From the NCBI RefSeq assembly GCF_025151385.1, contig NZ_CP102287.1:1426001-1490000 (forward strand): a stretch of DNA of 64,000 nt, given 5' to 3'. Source of the stretch: Hoylesella buccalis ATCC 35310. GTDB lineage: Bacteria > Bacteroidota > Bacteroidia > Bacteroidales > Bacteroidaceae. Each line of letters begins with the position of its first letter. Position 1 is the first letter of the stretch. Shown here piece by piece: positions 43,743-52,753 of this stretch. The translations under genes were made by a program, and so were the position numbers. Below the pieces are notes generated by a model, which worked only from the letters and a program-made list of their open reading frames with translations, ran no database searches and was not told where the DNA came from.

Positions 43743-44396
43743 ATGAATTGGTTTTCTTCCCTGATGGGGAATCTTAACTATTGGACAGTATTCTTATTAA
43801 TGTATATAGAAGGAACAGTGATCCCCGTTCCCTCCGAGTTGATTGTCTCACCCGCTGCATATCATGCCGCAGCTGGTCACCTGGACGTCACGCTCGTCAT
43901 CATCTTTGCCACCCTGGGCGCTGTCCTTGGGTCGGCAACCAACTATGTGGCAGCCTACTATCTGGGCCGCCCCATCGTCTATAGGTTTGCCAACAGCAAG
44001 TTAGGACACCTGTGTTTGCTGAATCAAGAGAAGATACAAAAGAGCGAAAAATATTTTAATGATCATGGCGTGATAGCCACCTTGACCGGCAGATTGTTGC
44101 CCGGAATCAGGCAAGTGATATCGGTTCCCGCCGGCTTGGCCAAGATGAAGTTTTGGAAATTCATACTCTACACCACCATCGGAGCCGGCATTTGGAATTG
44201 TGTGCTGGCCGCCTTGGGTTGGTATTTGCACTCCATCGTACCGGAAGAACAGCTCAACGACAAGATTTTAGAGTACAACGACCATATCAAGGTGGTGATT
44301 TTAAGCCTGTTTGGCTTGATGGTAGCCTATTTTGTTATCAAGCATTTTCACAACAAGCGCAAGAAAAATAAGAACCAATCTTCCAATCCTTCCTGA
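43743..44396 (+). CDS. DedA family membrane protein
   Basis: 217 residues, several membrane helices. NYWTVFLLMYIEGTVIPVPS and the motif LTGRLLPGIRQVISVPAGLA (Arg residues of the DedA motif) identify it. DedA proteins are lipid scramblases or flippases of the undecaprenyl-phosphate type; substrate here unknown. The basic C-terminus (KHFHNKRKKNKNQSSNPS) is cytoplasmic. It follows the TPR gene by 21 bp. Confidence 0.9.
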   Translation: MNWFSSLMGNLNYWTVFLLMYIEGTVIPVPSELIVSPAAYHAAAGHLDVTLVIIFATLGAVLGSATNYVAAYYLGRPIVYRFANSKLGHLCLLNQEKIQKSEKYFNDHGVIATLTGRLLPGIRQVISVPAGLAKMKFWKFILYTTIGAGIWNCVLAALGWYLHSIVPEEQLNDKILEYNDHIKVVILSLFGLMVAYFVIKHFHNKRKKNKNQSSNPS

Positions 44397-44516
44397 AAAG
44401 AATCAACCAGCTAAAAAACTTGAGGAATCCAACTTCAGCAGCTGATTGTATGTTAACTTTCGTTAATAGCATAACAACTGCAAGCATTTCTGTTATTGTT
44501 TGTCAATCAAAATGCC

Positions 44517-44524
44517 TATCTTTG
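44517..44524 (+). promoter_or_regulatory. Promoter for the tRNA-Thr/tRNA-Gly pair
   Basis: TATCTTTG with TTG at 44496-44498, spacer 18 bp. Confidence 0.65.
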
Positions 44525-44544
44525 CACTCACTTTAACGAGAATC

Positions 44545-44617
44545 GCCGATATGGCTCAGTTGGTAGAGCAACTCATTCGTAATGAGTAGGTCCCCGGTTC
44601 GAGTCCGGGTATCGGCT
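44545..44617 (+). tRNA. tRNA-Thr (CGT)
   Basis: Acceptor GCCGATA / TATCGGC, D-arm GCTCAGTTGGTAGAGC, anticodon CGT at 44578-44580, T-arm CCCGGTTCGAGTCCGGG. CCA not encoded. Confidence 0.95.
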
Positions 44618-44622
44618 CTCTT

Positions 44623-44693
44623 GCGGAATTAGCACATCGGTAGTGCGTGGGCTTCCCAAGCCTGAGAGGCGGGTTCGATTCCCGTATTCCGCT
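44623..44693 (+). tRNA. tRNA-Gly (CCC)
   Basis: Acceptor GCGGAAT / ATTCCGC, anticodon CCC at 44655-44657 in GGGCTTCCCAAGCCT, T-arm CGGGTTCGATTCCCG. Five bases after tRNA-Thr and six before the stop of the convergent GNAT gene; no terminator is seen between them. Confidence 0.94.
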
Positions 44694-44699
44694 CAATCT

Positions 44700-45242
44700 T
44701 TATTTATTCTCCCCCTTATTTTTCGCTTCCTCTTCAGCACTGAAGATATATTGCATCACGACAGCGTCACGATAGGCCGTTCCATTGTAAAGCCAATCGG
44801 CCAACTTGCACCCCTCGGTGAAGCCCAACTGTGCGAACAAAGCCAAGATATTGCCCTTGTCAACGGCTACCACGACATAGATTTGATGCAGGTGCAACAC
44901 GCGTTTGGCATATTTCAACACTTCCTGTACCACCGCCTTACCATAGCCTTTGCCACGAAACTGCTCTTGAATCACGATGCCCAGCTCGGCTCTTCGGTGT
45001 TGCGGAGCGAAGTTAACGATATCAACCATGCCAATGGTCTTGCCATGTTCGTTCTCAATTATCAGTCTTACTTGCTTGTCGGTATAGATGTCTCCCGAGG
45101 AATGTGCAATGTAGTCATGCAGCACATACCTGGAATAAGGAACATTAGTCGCACTGACATTCCACAACTTCACATCGTTTTCAATCTTATACAACAAGTC
45201 AAGATCTTCGGGCTCCATGGCCCTTAGCTGCGCATGTATCAT
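44700..45242 (-). CDS. GNAT family N-acetyltransferase
   Basis: 180 residues (MIHAQLRAMEPEDLDLLYKI, then GMVDIVNFAPQHRRAELGIV and FRGKGYGKAVVQEVL, the acetyl-CoA loop Gln/Arg-x-x-Gly-x-Gly). Resembles SpeG/RimJ-like acetyltransferases. Substrate unknown. It is the last gene of the reverse operon, 15 bp after the glycosyltransferase gene. Confidence 0.88.
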   Translation of the reverse strand: MIHAQLRAMEPEDLDLLYKIENDVKLWNVSATNVPYSRYVLHDYIAHSSGDIYTDKQVRLIIENEHGKTIGMVDIVNFAPQHRRAELGIVIQEQFRGKGYGKAVVQEVLKYAKRVLHLHQIYVVVAVDKGNILALFAQLGFTEGCKLADWLYNGTAYRDAVVMQYIFSAEEEAKNKGENK

Positions 45243-45257
45243 GATTTTGGCTATGAT

Positions 45258-46457
45258 TTATGAGAATATTTCCGATTCGGTAACCACCATTTTCGTTTCT
45301 GGCAGATACGTTCCGAGGCACACCTTCTCGCTAGGTTGTGAGGCAAATATATTCAATACCTCATCAAAATTGTAGGTTTGGGTATCGTAAACCACGTACA
45401 CCTTGTCGGCTTGTGGCAACTTCAAAGTCAGATGACCATCGGGATGATCGTCGTAGGTGGATGTCACAAACTGTGCGCAAAGTCCTTTTCGCCGCGCAAT
45501 CTCCTCACACTCGCGCATGGATTGGCTACTTCCGATGAAGACATACTGCACAGTCTCTTGTTTCTTTCTCCGAAAAAGTCCCACTCCCTGTTTGGCCTTC
45601 ACCATCTGCATGCTCACCAAAGCCATGAATGCCTTAGCGTAGATGGCCATCTTAATGGGCAACCCCAGCAGGATACTCATGCCGCCATAATGCTTTTTAA
45701 AGAATATCAGCATGGCTTGATAGAACACATGCACATAACGATAGGACGATTTTTGCGTGCTTTCTCCTTTATAATGCAGGATTCTCAACGGCAGATACCA
45801 GTTGTGGTAACCCTTCTGAAGCAAGCGGTAAGACAGGTCTATGTCCTCTCCATACATGAAGAAATCTTCGTCGAGCAAGCCCACATCCTCGAGTGCTTTA
45901 CGCGGAACGGCGAAAAACGCACCGCTGACAATTTCTATCTCGGCTGGTTCATCCCAGGGCAGATGCCCCATATAGTACTTTGCAAAGCGTTTACTCGTGG
46001 GATATTTCGCACACAATCCGCACATTTTGTAAAAGGCCGTCCATGGTGTTGGCACCCCTCTTCGCGACTCTTTCGCATCAAAGCCCTGCTGATTCATCAT
46101 CCGAACGCCCACGCCACCTACGCCTTCGTGCGAATCCATCCAATCAATGAGCTGGCACATGGTATGCTCACCGACGATTGTATCGGGATTCAACAGCAAG
46201 ACATACTCACCCTTGCTTTGCCTGATGGCGAGATTGTTGGCCCTGGCGAAGCCCAAATTATGATTGCTGCTGATGAGATTCACCGTGGGGAACCTACCTG
46301 AAAGATAGTCTACCGACCCGTCTACGGAGGCATTGTCTACCACAAAAATCTCGGCATCTACATCCTTGAGCGACCGTGTTAATGAAATTAAACACTGCTC
46401 AAGATAGTACTTTACATTGTAGTTGACGATGATGACAGACAGCTTCACTCCTTGCAT
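45258..46457 (-). CDS. Glycosyltransferase family 2 (rhamnosyltransferase-like)
   Basis: 399 residues. The GT-A fold begins LSVIIVNYNVKYYLEQCLIS; VVDNASVDGSVDYL and the metal motif LLLNPDTIVGEHT follow, then EIVSGAFFAVPRKALEDVGL and FFMYGEDIDLSYRLLQKGYH. This pattern is typical of enzymes building O-antigen or capsule. The last ~110 residues add an unassigned alpha/beta part. It follows the membrane protein gene by 12 bp. Confidence 0.9.
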   Translation of the reverse strand: MQGVKLSVIIVNYNVKYYLEQCLISLTRSLKDVDAEIFVVDNASVDGSVDYLSGRFPTVNLISSNHNLGFARANNLAIRQSKGEYVLLLNPDTIVGEHTMCQLIDWMDSHEGVGGVGVRMMNQQGFDAKESRRGVPTPWTAFYKMCGLCAKYPTSKRFAKYYMGHLPWDEPAEIEIVSGAFFAVPRKALEDVGLLDEDFFMYGEDIDLSYRLLQKGYHNWYLPLRILHYKGESTQKSSYRYVHVFYQAMLIFFKKHYGGMSILLGLPIKMAIYAKAFMALVSMQMVKAKQGVGLFRRKKQETVQYVFIGSSQSMRECEEIARRKGLCAQFVTSTYDDHPDGHLTLKLPQADKVYVVYDTQTYNFDEVLNIFASQPSEKVCLGTYLPETKMVVTESEIFS

Positions 46458-46469
46458 GATTATTCACGG

Positions 46470-46919
46470 TTAAACCTTCACGTCACCTTTTGTCTCCGCC
46501 ACGCAACGATCCAAGGAGGGATAGATGAAAAACAAACTTAGAAAAACAATGACTGCCATGTAGCAAAACGCTGCATGGACGAAGAGATAATAAAACAAGA
46601 CGTTGACCACCAGCAGCACGCCCAACACGTCCAAGCGCACACTGCCCCACCTTTGGAGCGCGCGTACCGCCTGTGCGTCATCGCTTTTCAGTGCCTCTGC
46701 CACCTTTTTATACTTAAACAAGCGTAACGAAAGCGGAATGCAACAGATGGTGAGTAGCTCCATGACCACCAGACAAACAAACTCTTTCTGGCCCGAACCG
46801 GCCCAACAACCTGCCTCCAGGGCACCCGTTTCAAACAGGACCACCATCAACAAAGACAGGATGATGGGCAAAAAAAACTGAATCATCAACAGGCGTTGCA
46901 CGTTTCTTATCTGGTTCAT
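46470..46919 (-). CDS. Hypothetical membrane protein
   Basis: About 149 residues, four predicted membrane helices (MIQFFLPIILSLLMVVLFET, FVCLVVMELLTICCIPLSLR, VLGVLLVVNVLFYYLFVHAA, YMAVIVFLSLFFIYPSL) and a short helical loop between the second and third. No family recognised. The ATG at 46919 is chosen over a TTG at 46928. It lies between recR and the glycosyltransferase gene. Confidence 0.65.
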   Translation of the reverse strand: MNQIRNVQRLLMIQFFLPIILSLLMVVLFETGALEAGCWAGSGQKEFVCLVVMELLTICCIPLSLRLFKYKKVAEALKSDDAQAVRALQRWGSVRLDVLGVLLVVNVLFYYLFVHAAFCYMAVIVFLSLFFIYPSLDRCVAETKGDVKV

Positions 46920-46987
46920 GGAATTCAATGTATATCAATGTAACACCCAACCCATCTCCTCCGAGCTTGGTCAGATGTGCTTTTTGC

Positions 46988-47599
46988 TTATCGTTCAAAC
47001 GGCGTTCTGTTCACAATCGAGCGTCCCAAAGTCACTTCGTCCGTGTACTCCAGCTCATCACCTACGGAGATTCCGCGCGCTATCACAGAGAGCTTCACGT
47101 CTAAAGGAGCCAATTTTCGCGAGATATAAAAATTGGTTGTGTCGCCTTCCATCGTCGAACTCAAGGCCAAAATCACCTCCGAAACGCCACCTTGCTCAAC
47201 CCGTTGCACCAACGACTGTATTTCCAGCTGGTCGGGACCGATGCCATCCATGGGTGAGATGATGCCTCCCAGCACATGATAAAGTCCGCGAAACTGCTGC
47301 GTGTTCTCCACCGCCATCACGTCTTGTATGTTCTCCACCACACAAATCAGCGACGTGTCACGACGTGGATCCGAACAAATAGGACACACATCGTCATCAC
47401 TGATGTTGTGACACACCCGACAGTATTTCACCTCCTGCTTCACTTTGGCGATGGCCGAGGCAAACTGTTCAACGTCACTGTTGCTTTGTCGCAGCAGGTG
47501 CAGAACCAACCTCAAGGCCGTTTTTCGCCCTATTCCGGGAAGTTTGGAGAACTCGTTGACGGCTTTTTCGAGTAGAACAGACGGATATTGTTGTTCCAT
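46988..47599 (-). CDS. recR: Recombination protein RecR
   Basis: 203 residues: helix-hairpin-helix ([17 protein letters not shown], about 17-33), zinc finger [16 protein letters not shown] (about 57-72) and Toprim domain ([31 protein letters not shown]). It acts with RecF/RecO in gap repair; recF is at 19328. It begins at the base after the stop of the outer-membrane protein gene. Confidence 0.95.
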   Translation of the reverse strand: MEQQYPSVLLEKAVNEFSKLPGIGRKTALRLVLHLLRQSNSDVEQFASAIAKVKQEVKYCRVCHNISDDDVCPICSDPRRDTSLICVVENIQDVMAVENTQQFRGLYHVLGGIISPMDGIGPDQLEIQSLVQRVEQGGVSEVILALSSTMEGDTTNFYISRKLAPLDVKLSVIARGISVGDELEYTDEVTLGRSIVNRTPFER

Positions 47600-48091
47600 T
47601 TACAGGTACACGCCAATCCCTATCTTGAAGCCAATGGTGGAAAAGTCACTGTGCTTCTTGAACGATTGGTCATAGTACACGGCGGGTTCAACGGTCACCG
47701 TACGACTTAAAAAGTAAGCATAACCTACCTCTACACCAGGCATCACATCGTTGTAATTGTGGTTGGCATGAATCAACTTGCAGTTAACGCCCAGGTAGAT
47801 GCCATTTTGAACAATGTAGTAACGTCCACCAACACCCACAGAAATATAATCGGGAACCGACTCATATCCGCTGTGCTGATAGCTCAAATTGCCCAAAACC
47901 ATCAAGTTGTCTTCAAAAAGATAGCCAGCATGTGCCTGAATACCCAGGTTGAGCTTGTCCAAGCCGCTGTAACTCAGATTCAATCCGGTCAATGAGCCGC
48001 CGATATACACCTTGTCTTGTTCAAACTGTGCGCTGGCCGTGAGGGTCATCAGCAACGCCGCAATCATTGTTAATAGCTTCTTCATTTTCAT
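47600..48091 (-). CDS. Outer-membrane beta-barrel protein
   Basis: About 163 residues. Signal peptide MKKLLTMIAALLMTLTASAQ and a mature part of alternating strands (VYIGGSLTGLNLSYSGL, LMVLGNLSYQHSGYESVPDY, FSTIGFKIGIGVYL), like small OmpX/OprF-type barrels. Two starts, 48091 (MKMKK) and 48085 (MKK), are possible; the longer frame from 48163 lacks a good signal. Its stop abuts the recR start with no gap. Confidence 0.75.
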   Translation of the reverse strand: MKMKKLLTMIAALLMTLTASAQFEQDKVYIGGSLTGLNLSYSGLDKLNLGIQAHAGYLFEDNLMVLGNLSYQHSGYESVPDYISVGVGGRYYIVQNGIYLGVNCKLIHANHNYNDVMPGVEVGYAYFLSRTVTVEPAVYYDQSFKKHSDFSTIGFKIGIGVYL

Positions 48092-48241
48092 CAAAGAATT
48101 ATTATGTAAGTATATTTTCCATCTCCTCAACAGGCTCCACTCACACCGTTTTTCTCCGCACACACAAGTGTTTCTGCACCAAGGTTGATGCTGACTTGCA
48201 GCCTGAATTGAACGCTACGGCTGGAGCAGTGATGTATTTTG

Positions 48242-48249
48242 CAAAAGTA
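48242..48249 (-). promoter_or_regulatory. Possible promoter for the omp/recR operon
   Basis: Reverse-strand TACTTTTG, about 150 bp upstream of 48091; divergent from the promoter at 48282. Confidence 0.4.
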
Positions 48250-48281
48250 CATAATATATTTGAGAACCGAAAAAATATCCG

Positions 48282-48289
48282 TATCTTTG
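48282..48289 (+). promoter_or_regulatory. Promoter for the glycosyl hydrolase-like gene
   Basis: TATCTTTG, 31 bp before the ATG at 48321. Confidence 0.6.
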
Positions 48290-48320
48290 TCAGCATAATT
48301 CTTTTGAACGAACAGACAGG

Positions 48321-50015
48321 ATGAAACGATTCTCACTATCCATCATATTGGCAACGCTCTCTCTTCTTGTATCCGCCCAATCTACCACCCCTTTGCTGCA
48401 AAACGCCCTATGCTCCTCGCCCAAACGCGAGGTGAGAGCCGTGTGGCTGACTACCATCGGCGGACTGGATTGGCCTAAAACCTACGCACACACCGCGTAC
48501 ACAAAGGAAAAACAGCAGGAAGAATTGCGAAAACTGCTCGACCTATACCAGCGTGCCGGCATCAACACTATCTTGCTACAAACCCGCATCAGGGGGACGA
48601 TGATTTACCCATCCACCCACGAACCATGGGACGGCTGCCTGTCGGGCGTGCCGGGAAGAAGTCCGGGGTACGACGCTTTGGCATTTGCCATTGACGAATG
48701 CCACCGCCGCGGCATGGAGTTGCACGCCTGGGTAGTCACCATACCGCTGGGAAAATGGAACGGGTTGGGCTGCAAAACCATGAGGAGAAAGCTGCCGGCA
48801 CTGGTCAGAAGGATTGGCGCCGATGGCTATATGAACCCCGAAAAGCCTCAAACTGCTGATTATCTGGCCACCATTTGCGAAGAAATAACCCGCAACTACG
48901 ACATCGACGGCATTCATCTCGACTACATTCGCTATCCCGAAAACTGGCCCCTTCGCATCAACAGAACGGAAGGCCGCCGCAACATCACCCGCATCGTGGA
49001 AGCCATTCACGCCAAAGTGAAGCGGCTCAAGCCCTGGGTGAAGATGAGTTGTTCGCCCATTGGCAAGTACGATGATCTGCCCAGATATACCAGTCGGGGA
49101 TGGAACGCCTACACCAAGGTGTGCCAAGATGCGCAAGGATGGCTCAAAACGGGACTGATGGATCAGCTCTACCCCATGCTGTATTTCAAAGATAACAACT
49201 TCTTTCCCTTCGCCATCAACTGGAAAGAAGAGAGCTGCGGCAAGATGATTGTTCCCGGACTGGGCATCTATTTCATGTCGCCCAATGAGCGTAACTGGCC
49301 CATCGATGTCATCAAACAAGAGCTGAACGTTGTCAGACAATATGGTATGGGGCACGCATACTTCAGAGGAAAGTTCCTGACAGACAACACCAAGGGCATC
49401 TACGACTTCACAGAGAACGATTTTACCCGCTATCCGGCACTCGTGCCAGCCATGACTTGGCAACATAGTACGCCGCCAATGCCGCCATCCCACCTCCGTC
49501 TGGACAGCACCAAAGCCACGTTGAGTTGGACGGGAGCGAAAGATCGCAGTGACGCTCCCTACCTGGTGTACAACGTTTATGCCAGTCGGCAGGCGCCCGT
49601 TGACATTCATGACGCGCGCAACATCGTGGCCGCACGCATCCCCTCAACCTCCACCCGCGTGCCTACCGCGCAAGGTATGGCGTACGCCGTGACGGCCATG
49701 GATCGCTATGGCAACGAGAGCGAACCGCTACAAACGCACCAAAAGCCCATCAAGACCACCCACTTTCCACCGGCAACGCTGTTGCCCTGTGACGGAAAGC
49801 GCCTGCAACTGCCCGACAAGGGACAAACACTGGATGCCCTTTTCGTGCTTATCGAATCGCTGCAAGGCACCATGGTCACCACCCGTGTATACCAAGGAAA
49901 GTATGCCGACGTGTCAAATCTGCCCGAGGGGATGTATGTGCTGCGGTCTATCAACAGGAAAGGCTATCGGCATCGCCTCGGCCATTTCATGGTGAAGCGG
50001 AATCCGAATTTATAG
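48321..50015 (+). CDS. Family 10-like glycosyl hydrolase (GHL10, DUF187)
   Basis: 564 residues. Signal peptide (LSIILATLSLLVSAQ), then the GHL10 TIM barrel: REVRAVWLTTIGGLDWPKTY, AGINTILLQTRIRGTMIYPS, ELHAWVVTIPLGKWNGLGCK, YDIDGIHLDYIRYPENWPLR (catalytic Asp region) and VKMSCSPIGKYDDLPRYTSR. C-terminal ~170 residues are beta sandwiches (fibronectin-like, ending RLGHFMVKRNPNL). Probably a secreted or surface glycan hydrolase; substrate unknown. It has no polysaccharide-use genes around it. Confidence 0.88.
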   Translation: MKRFSLSIILATLSLLVSAQSTTPLLQNALCSSPKREVRAVWLTTIGGLDWPKTYAHTAYTKEKQQEELRKLLDLYQRAGINTILLQTRIRGTMIYPSTHEPWDGCLSGVPGRSPGYDALAFAIDECHRRGMELHAWVVTIPLGKWNGLGCKTMRRKLPALVRRIGADGYMNPEKPQTADYLATICEEITRNYDIDGIHLDYIRYPENWPLRINRTEGRRNITRIVEAIHAKVKRLKPWVKMSCSPIGKYDDLPRYTSRGWNAYTKVCQDAQGWLKTGLMDQLYPMLYFKDNNFFPFAINWKEESCGKMIVPGLGIYFMSPNERNWPIDVIKQELNVVRQYGMGHAYFRGKFLTDNTKGIYDFTENDFTRYPALVPAMTWQHSTPPMPPSHLRLDSTKATLSWTGAKDRSDAPYLVYNVYASRQAPVDIHDARNIVAARIPSTSTRVPTAQGMAYAVTAMDRYGNESEPLQTHQKPIKTTHFPPATLLPCDGKRLQLPDKGQTLDALFVLIESLQGTMVTTRVYQGKYADVSNLPEGMYVLRSINRKGYRHRLGHFMVKRNPNL

Positions 50016-50068
50016 GTTTATTTCGTTTCCCCAAATTATCCCCACAACAACTTGATGACTAACGGGTT

Positions 50069-50156
50069 GCAATCTCCATGACTTTACCTTGTAAAAGCAT
50101 AGCTATTGAAGGCCAATGTCATTGACATTGCACGCCAAAGTCAATGAGATTGAAAA
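50069..50156. repeat. 22-bp x 4 dyad array, locus F
   Basis: Units start at 50069, 50091, 50113 and 50135. Unit 3 contains the perfect palindrome CAATGTCATTGACATTG. Unit 1 is complementary to unit 4 with two mismatches in 16. The last unit ends GATTGAAAA. It lies between the convergent ends of the GHL10 and vsr genes. Confidence 0.85.
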
Positions 50157-50180
50157 GCGTGGACAACTTCCTTCCCTGCT

Positions 50181-50693
50181 TTATGGGTTTCCATACCCGT
50201 CCGGTCGGTCTTCCGCTGCCATCGAAGGCTCTTCTTCCGGCATTTGATAGTTTTTGATTCGGCGGTCTTGGAGAAAGATTCTGTCGAGTGTAAACGTCAA
50301 GGATTCCAGCGTGTGTGTTCGTCGCAATGGCTTCAACTCGCATTCCCAAATCACGATGCTGTGCCACCCCATTGCCGCCAGTTGGCGGCACACCTCACGA
50401 TCTCTTTCTTGATTCCTTCGTATTTTTTTCACCCAGAATTCCGTGTTGGATTTAGGTATTCTGTAATATCTGCACCCCTCGTGCCCATGCCAAAAGCAGC
50501 CATTGACGAAGATGCAAGTGCGGTATTTCCGCATCACGATGTCGGGCTTGCCTGGAAGGCGGGGATGATTCAACCGATAGCGGTATCCATGGCTCCACAA
50601 CCATTTACGCACAATCATCTCTGGCCTGGTGTTCTTACTGTGAACGGCGGCCATGTTCGCATGACGTTGTTGTGGGGTAAGTATATCACTCAT
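50181..50693 (-). CDS. vsr: Very short patch repair endonuclease
   Basis: About 170 residues starting MSDILTPQQRHANMAAVHSK. Vsr motifs: KNTRPEMIVRKWLWSHGYRY, LPGKPDIVMRKYRTCIFVNG (catalytic Asp), CFWHGHEGC (His and Cys of the zinc site) and VKKIRRNQERDREV. It nicks at T/G mismatches produced by deamination of 5-methylcytosine, so it presupposes a cytosine-5 methylase; here that methylase is broken (52253). The longer frame from 50738 is not needed. Probably functional in itself. Confidence 0.9.
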   Translation of the reverse strand: MSDILTPQQRHANMAAVHSKNTRPEMIVRKWLWSHGYRYRLNHPRLPGKPDIVMRKYRTCIFVNGCFWHGHEGCRYYRIPKSNTEFWVKKIRRNQERDREVCRQLAAMGWHSIVIWECELKPLRRTHTLESLTFTLDRIFLQDRRIKNYQMPEEEPSMAAEDRPDGYGNP

Positions 50694-50780
50694 GGGCTTT
50701 CGGCAATACGATGGCAGTGAGCAATCCGTGACTTTCATTCAATGTGAAGACATGAAAGGACGCGCTTTAGAATAATGTAA

Positions 50781-51416
50781 TTACTTGAAACGGACTTGCA
50801 GATTAAGTTTGAAATACAGTTTTCCATCCTGCTCACGGTAAAGCTCACCAAATCCATACTTGGTTAAAGAAGGAGTTTCGAGTCTTGTGTTGCAATAGAG
50901 ATACTCCTCAAAAAGATTACGGTCATAGAAATGATAACAGAGAACGTCACCATCATCTTTTACAATAAGATAACCTCCATTGGCTTCGTACTTTCCGTTC
51001 CAAGGTGTATGTGGCACCATGCCAAGAGCTGATGCCACTAAGAAGTTTTTCACCTTACATTCATAGTACTTATGATTGTGCGACATGTCGTATTTCAATG
51101 GATTTTTCGCTGCAATTTTCTCTGTAAGGTGTTTCATATCTTTGCCACCTCCTTGGTTGCTTTCCAGAAGAATGGCCGCCATGATGGTTGGCAGGCAACT
51201 GTCTATCAGAATGAAGTTGTTGCAACATATAGAATCGTCCATGGTCATGAACTCGAACAATCCACCCATTTCTTGTATTTTCTTTACTCGGTCAATCATC
51301 TTAGTCCGCGTGTTGATGGCGTTAACCGTTGCGATTTCAGAATCAGTGAACTCGTGGCCAGCTATCATAAATGTGAAATTAGTGGTTTTTCCAGCGTTGA
51401 AAAGGGTGCCTTTCAT
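50781..51416 (-). pseudogene. HpaII-family restriction endonuclease, C-terminal fragment
   Basis: 211 residues that align by eye with the C-terminal part of HpaII-family enzymes: LFNAGKTTNFTFMIAGHEFT, NAINTRTKMIDRVKKIQEMG, CNNFILIDSCLPTIMAAILL, KNFLVASALGMVPHTPWNGK, NGGYLIVKDDGDVLCYHFYD and the end KLYFKLNLQVRFK. Family members are about 350 residues, so the N-terminal ~140 are missing, and only 71 bp separate it from the HNH gene. A 5'-truncated gene; unlikely to be active on its own. Confidence 0.7.
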
Positions 51417-51487
51417 ATCTTGTATTTTTTACAACTGACATTGAAAAGTTAATGGCATAAATTCAAATATGTAAAGTCAAAATCATG

Positions 51488-52249
51488 CTATTTACTTAAA
51501 TATTTCTGATAATGATAATCTAAAAAATCTGGCTTTGGATAGAAACGATTAGGCAAAATCAACTTTTTATTTTGAAGGCCAAGCAGATAACATTTAAAGG
51601 ACTCGTCTTCTGTCTTTTCAATCATTTCATCCGAGACGATAATCTTATAGTCAGGCGTTATAGCAATAAGATATTTGTCATAAGCCTTATGGAACAACGA
51701 GTTTAAGCACAATCCATTTTCTGGATTGCTCCGATTATTTTTATCTTCACTCCAATCTAAGATGTGACATGCTTCCAAAAGTTCAGAATTTCCCACACCG
51801 GATATGCAGCACTTAAAATCATATGAACACATAACAGCGGAGCGGAAGAATGACTGATTTACCCTTTGTTTAACAATAGCCAAACGCTCTTTGCCTTCTG
51901 GTAAATGGTCAATGTCTACATTTGCCGCTTTTTCCATATCATTCTTGGTGTATTTTGCTATTAGGCACTCGCTTTCATATGCGAGTTTGTCGGGATTATC
52001 ATAAAAATCTTTCCACACCTCTTGCTCCATTTTAGCTCCATGTGTCAATCCTACAATACCCCTCTCTTTTAATTTTGGGTCAAGTCTGCCTAAATTACCA
52101 ATCTTCATATTAAGCGCACTTGGTGTCCTTCCAATGATTTTGGCATATTTTACAATCATTGGATGCGACTTGCTACTAACCTTAAAAGGTATCTTACAAT
52201 ATAAATTGAATGCAATGATAGTTTCTTCTCGTGTCCATTTATTTACCAT
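51488..52249 (-). CDS. HNH endonuclease, probably restriction type
   Basis: 253 residues. N-terminal helical part (MVNKWTREETIIAFNLYCKI) and C-terminal HNH domain: CCISGVGNSELLEACHILDW, then NNRSNPENGLCLNSLFHKAY. The His pairs and Asn of the HNH_2 type are all present, so it should be active. AT-rich relative to the chromosome. It begins three bases after the stop of the methylase fragment. Whether it is methylation-dependent or requires a lost methylase cannot be told. Confidence 0.82.
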   Translation of the reverse strand: MVNKWTREETIIAFNLYCKIPFKVSSKSHPMIVKYAKIIGRTPSALNMKIGNLGRLDPKLKERGIVGLTHGAKMEQEVWKDFYDNPDKLAYESECLIAKYTKNDMEKAANVDIDHLPEGKERLAIVKQRVNQSFFRSAVMCSYDFKCCISGVGNSELLEACHILDWSEDKNNRSNPENGLCLNSLFHKAYDKYLIAITPDYKIIVSDEMIEKTEDESFKCYLLGLQNKKLILPNRFYPKPDFLDYHYQKYLSK

Positions 52250-52252
52250 ATC

Positions 52253-52753
52253 TTAAGCCGCTAATGAATTATTACAAAAGCCATCAGATGTCACTTCACA
52301 ACTGTTTGCATAACATGTCTTTTCTCCTTGTTTGTCCCACTCTGAAGAATAAACACATTTACCTCCCAGATTCTGAAGAGCAATGCGGAAACCTCCAATG
52401 CCAGCAAACAAATCAATAAAGGTAAATCGAGGTTGTTTAGGAGTTGGGAAAGGCACATTGAAAAAGTCTGCAAAAAGATTATACTGCCGTGGGGATTCTG
52501 CTACCTTCCATATCTGCTCATCACTCAAATCATCATCGTTCATTGGCTGATGTGGCTTTTTACGAGCAATGAACTCACGGATAGCCAAAATGATTCTTTC
52601 TTTCTGAGTGGGATCTGTTCCCAACTGCTGGTTATGGAGGTAATGGCTTAATAAGGCCATCTGATTTTCATAAGAAGTTTCACCATAAATTTTGACTCCG
52701 TCTTTTGTTATTTCTTCTGGAAAATCCGTCAAGTTCATCTTTTTGTTTGCCAT
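52253..52753 (-). pseudogene. DNA (cytosine-5) methyltransferase, N-terminal fragment
   Basis: 166 residues. A helical front part (MANKKMNLTDFPEEITKDGV) and then motif I, RFTFIDLFAGIGGFRIALQN, and YSSEWDKQGEKTCYANSCEV, after which the frame soon stops. Motifs IV (Pro-Cys), VI (Glu-Asn-Val), VIII and the target domain are absent, so the enzyme cannot methylate. Its front part resembles HpaII-type methylases. The break lies next to the HNH gene start. Confidence 0.85.

Noticed and set aside
48576..49610. A 344-codon frame opposite the GHL10 gene
   Set aside because: The + strand product has a signal peptide and family motifs; the reverse frame has none.
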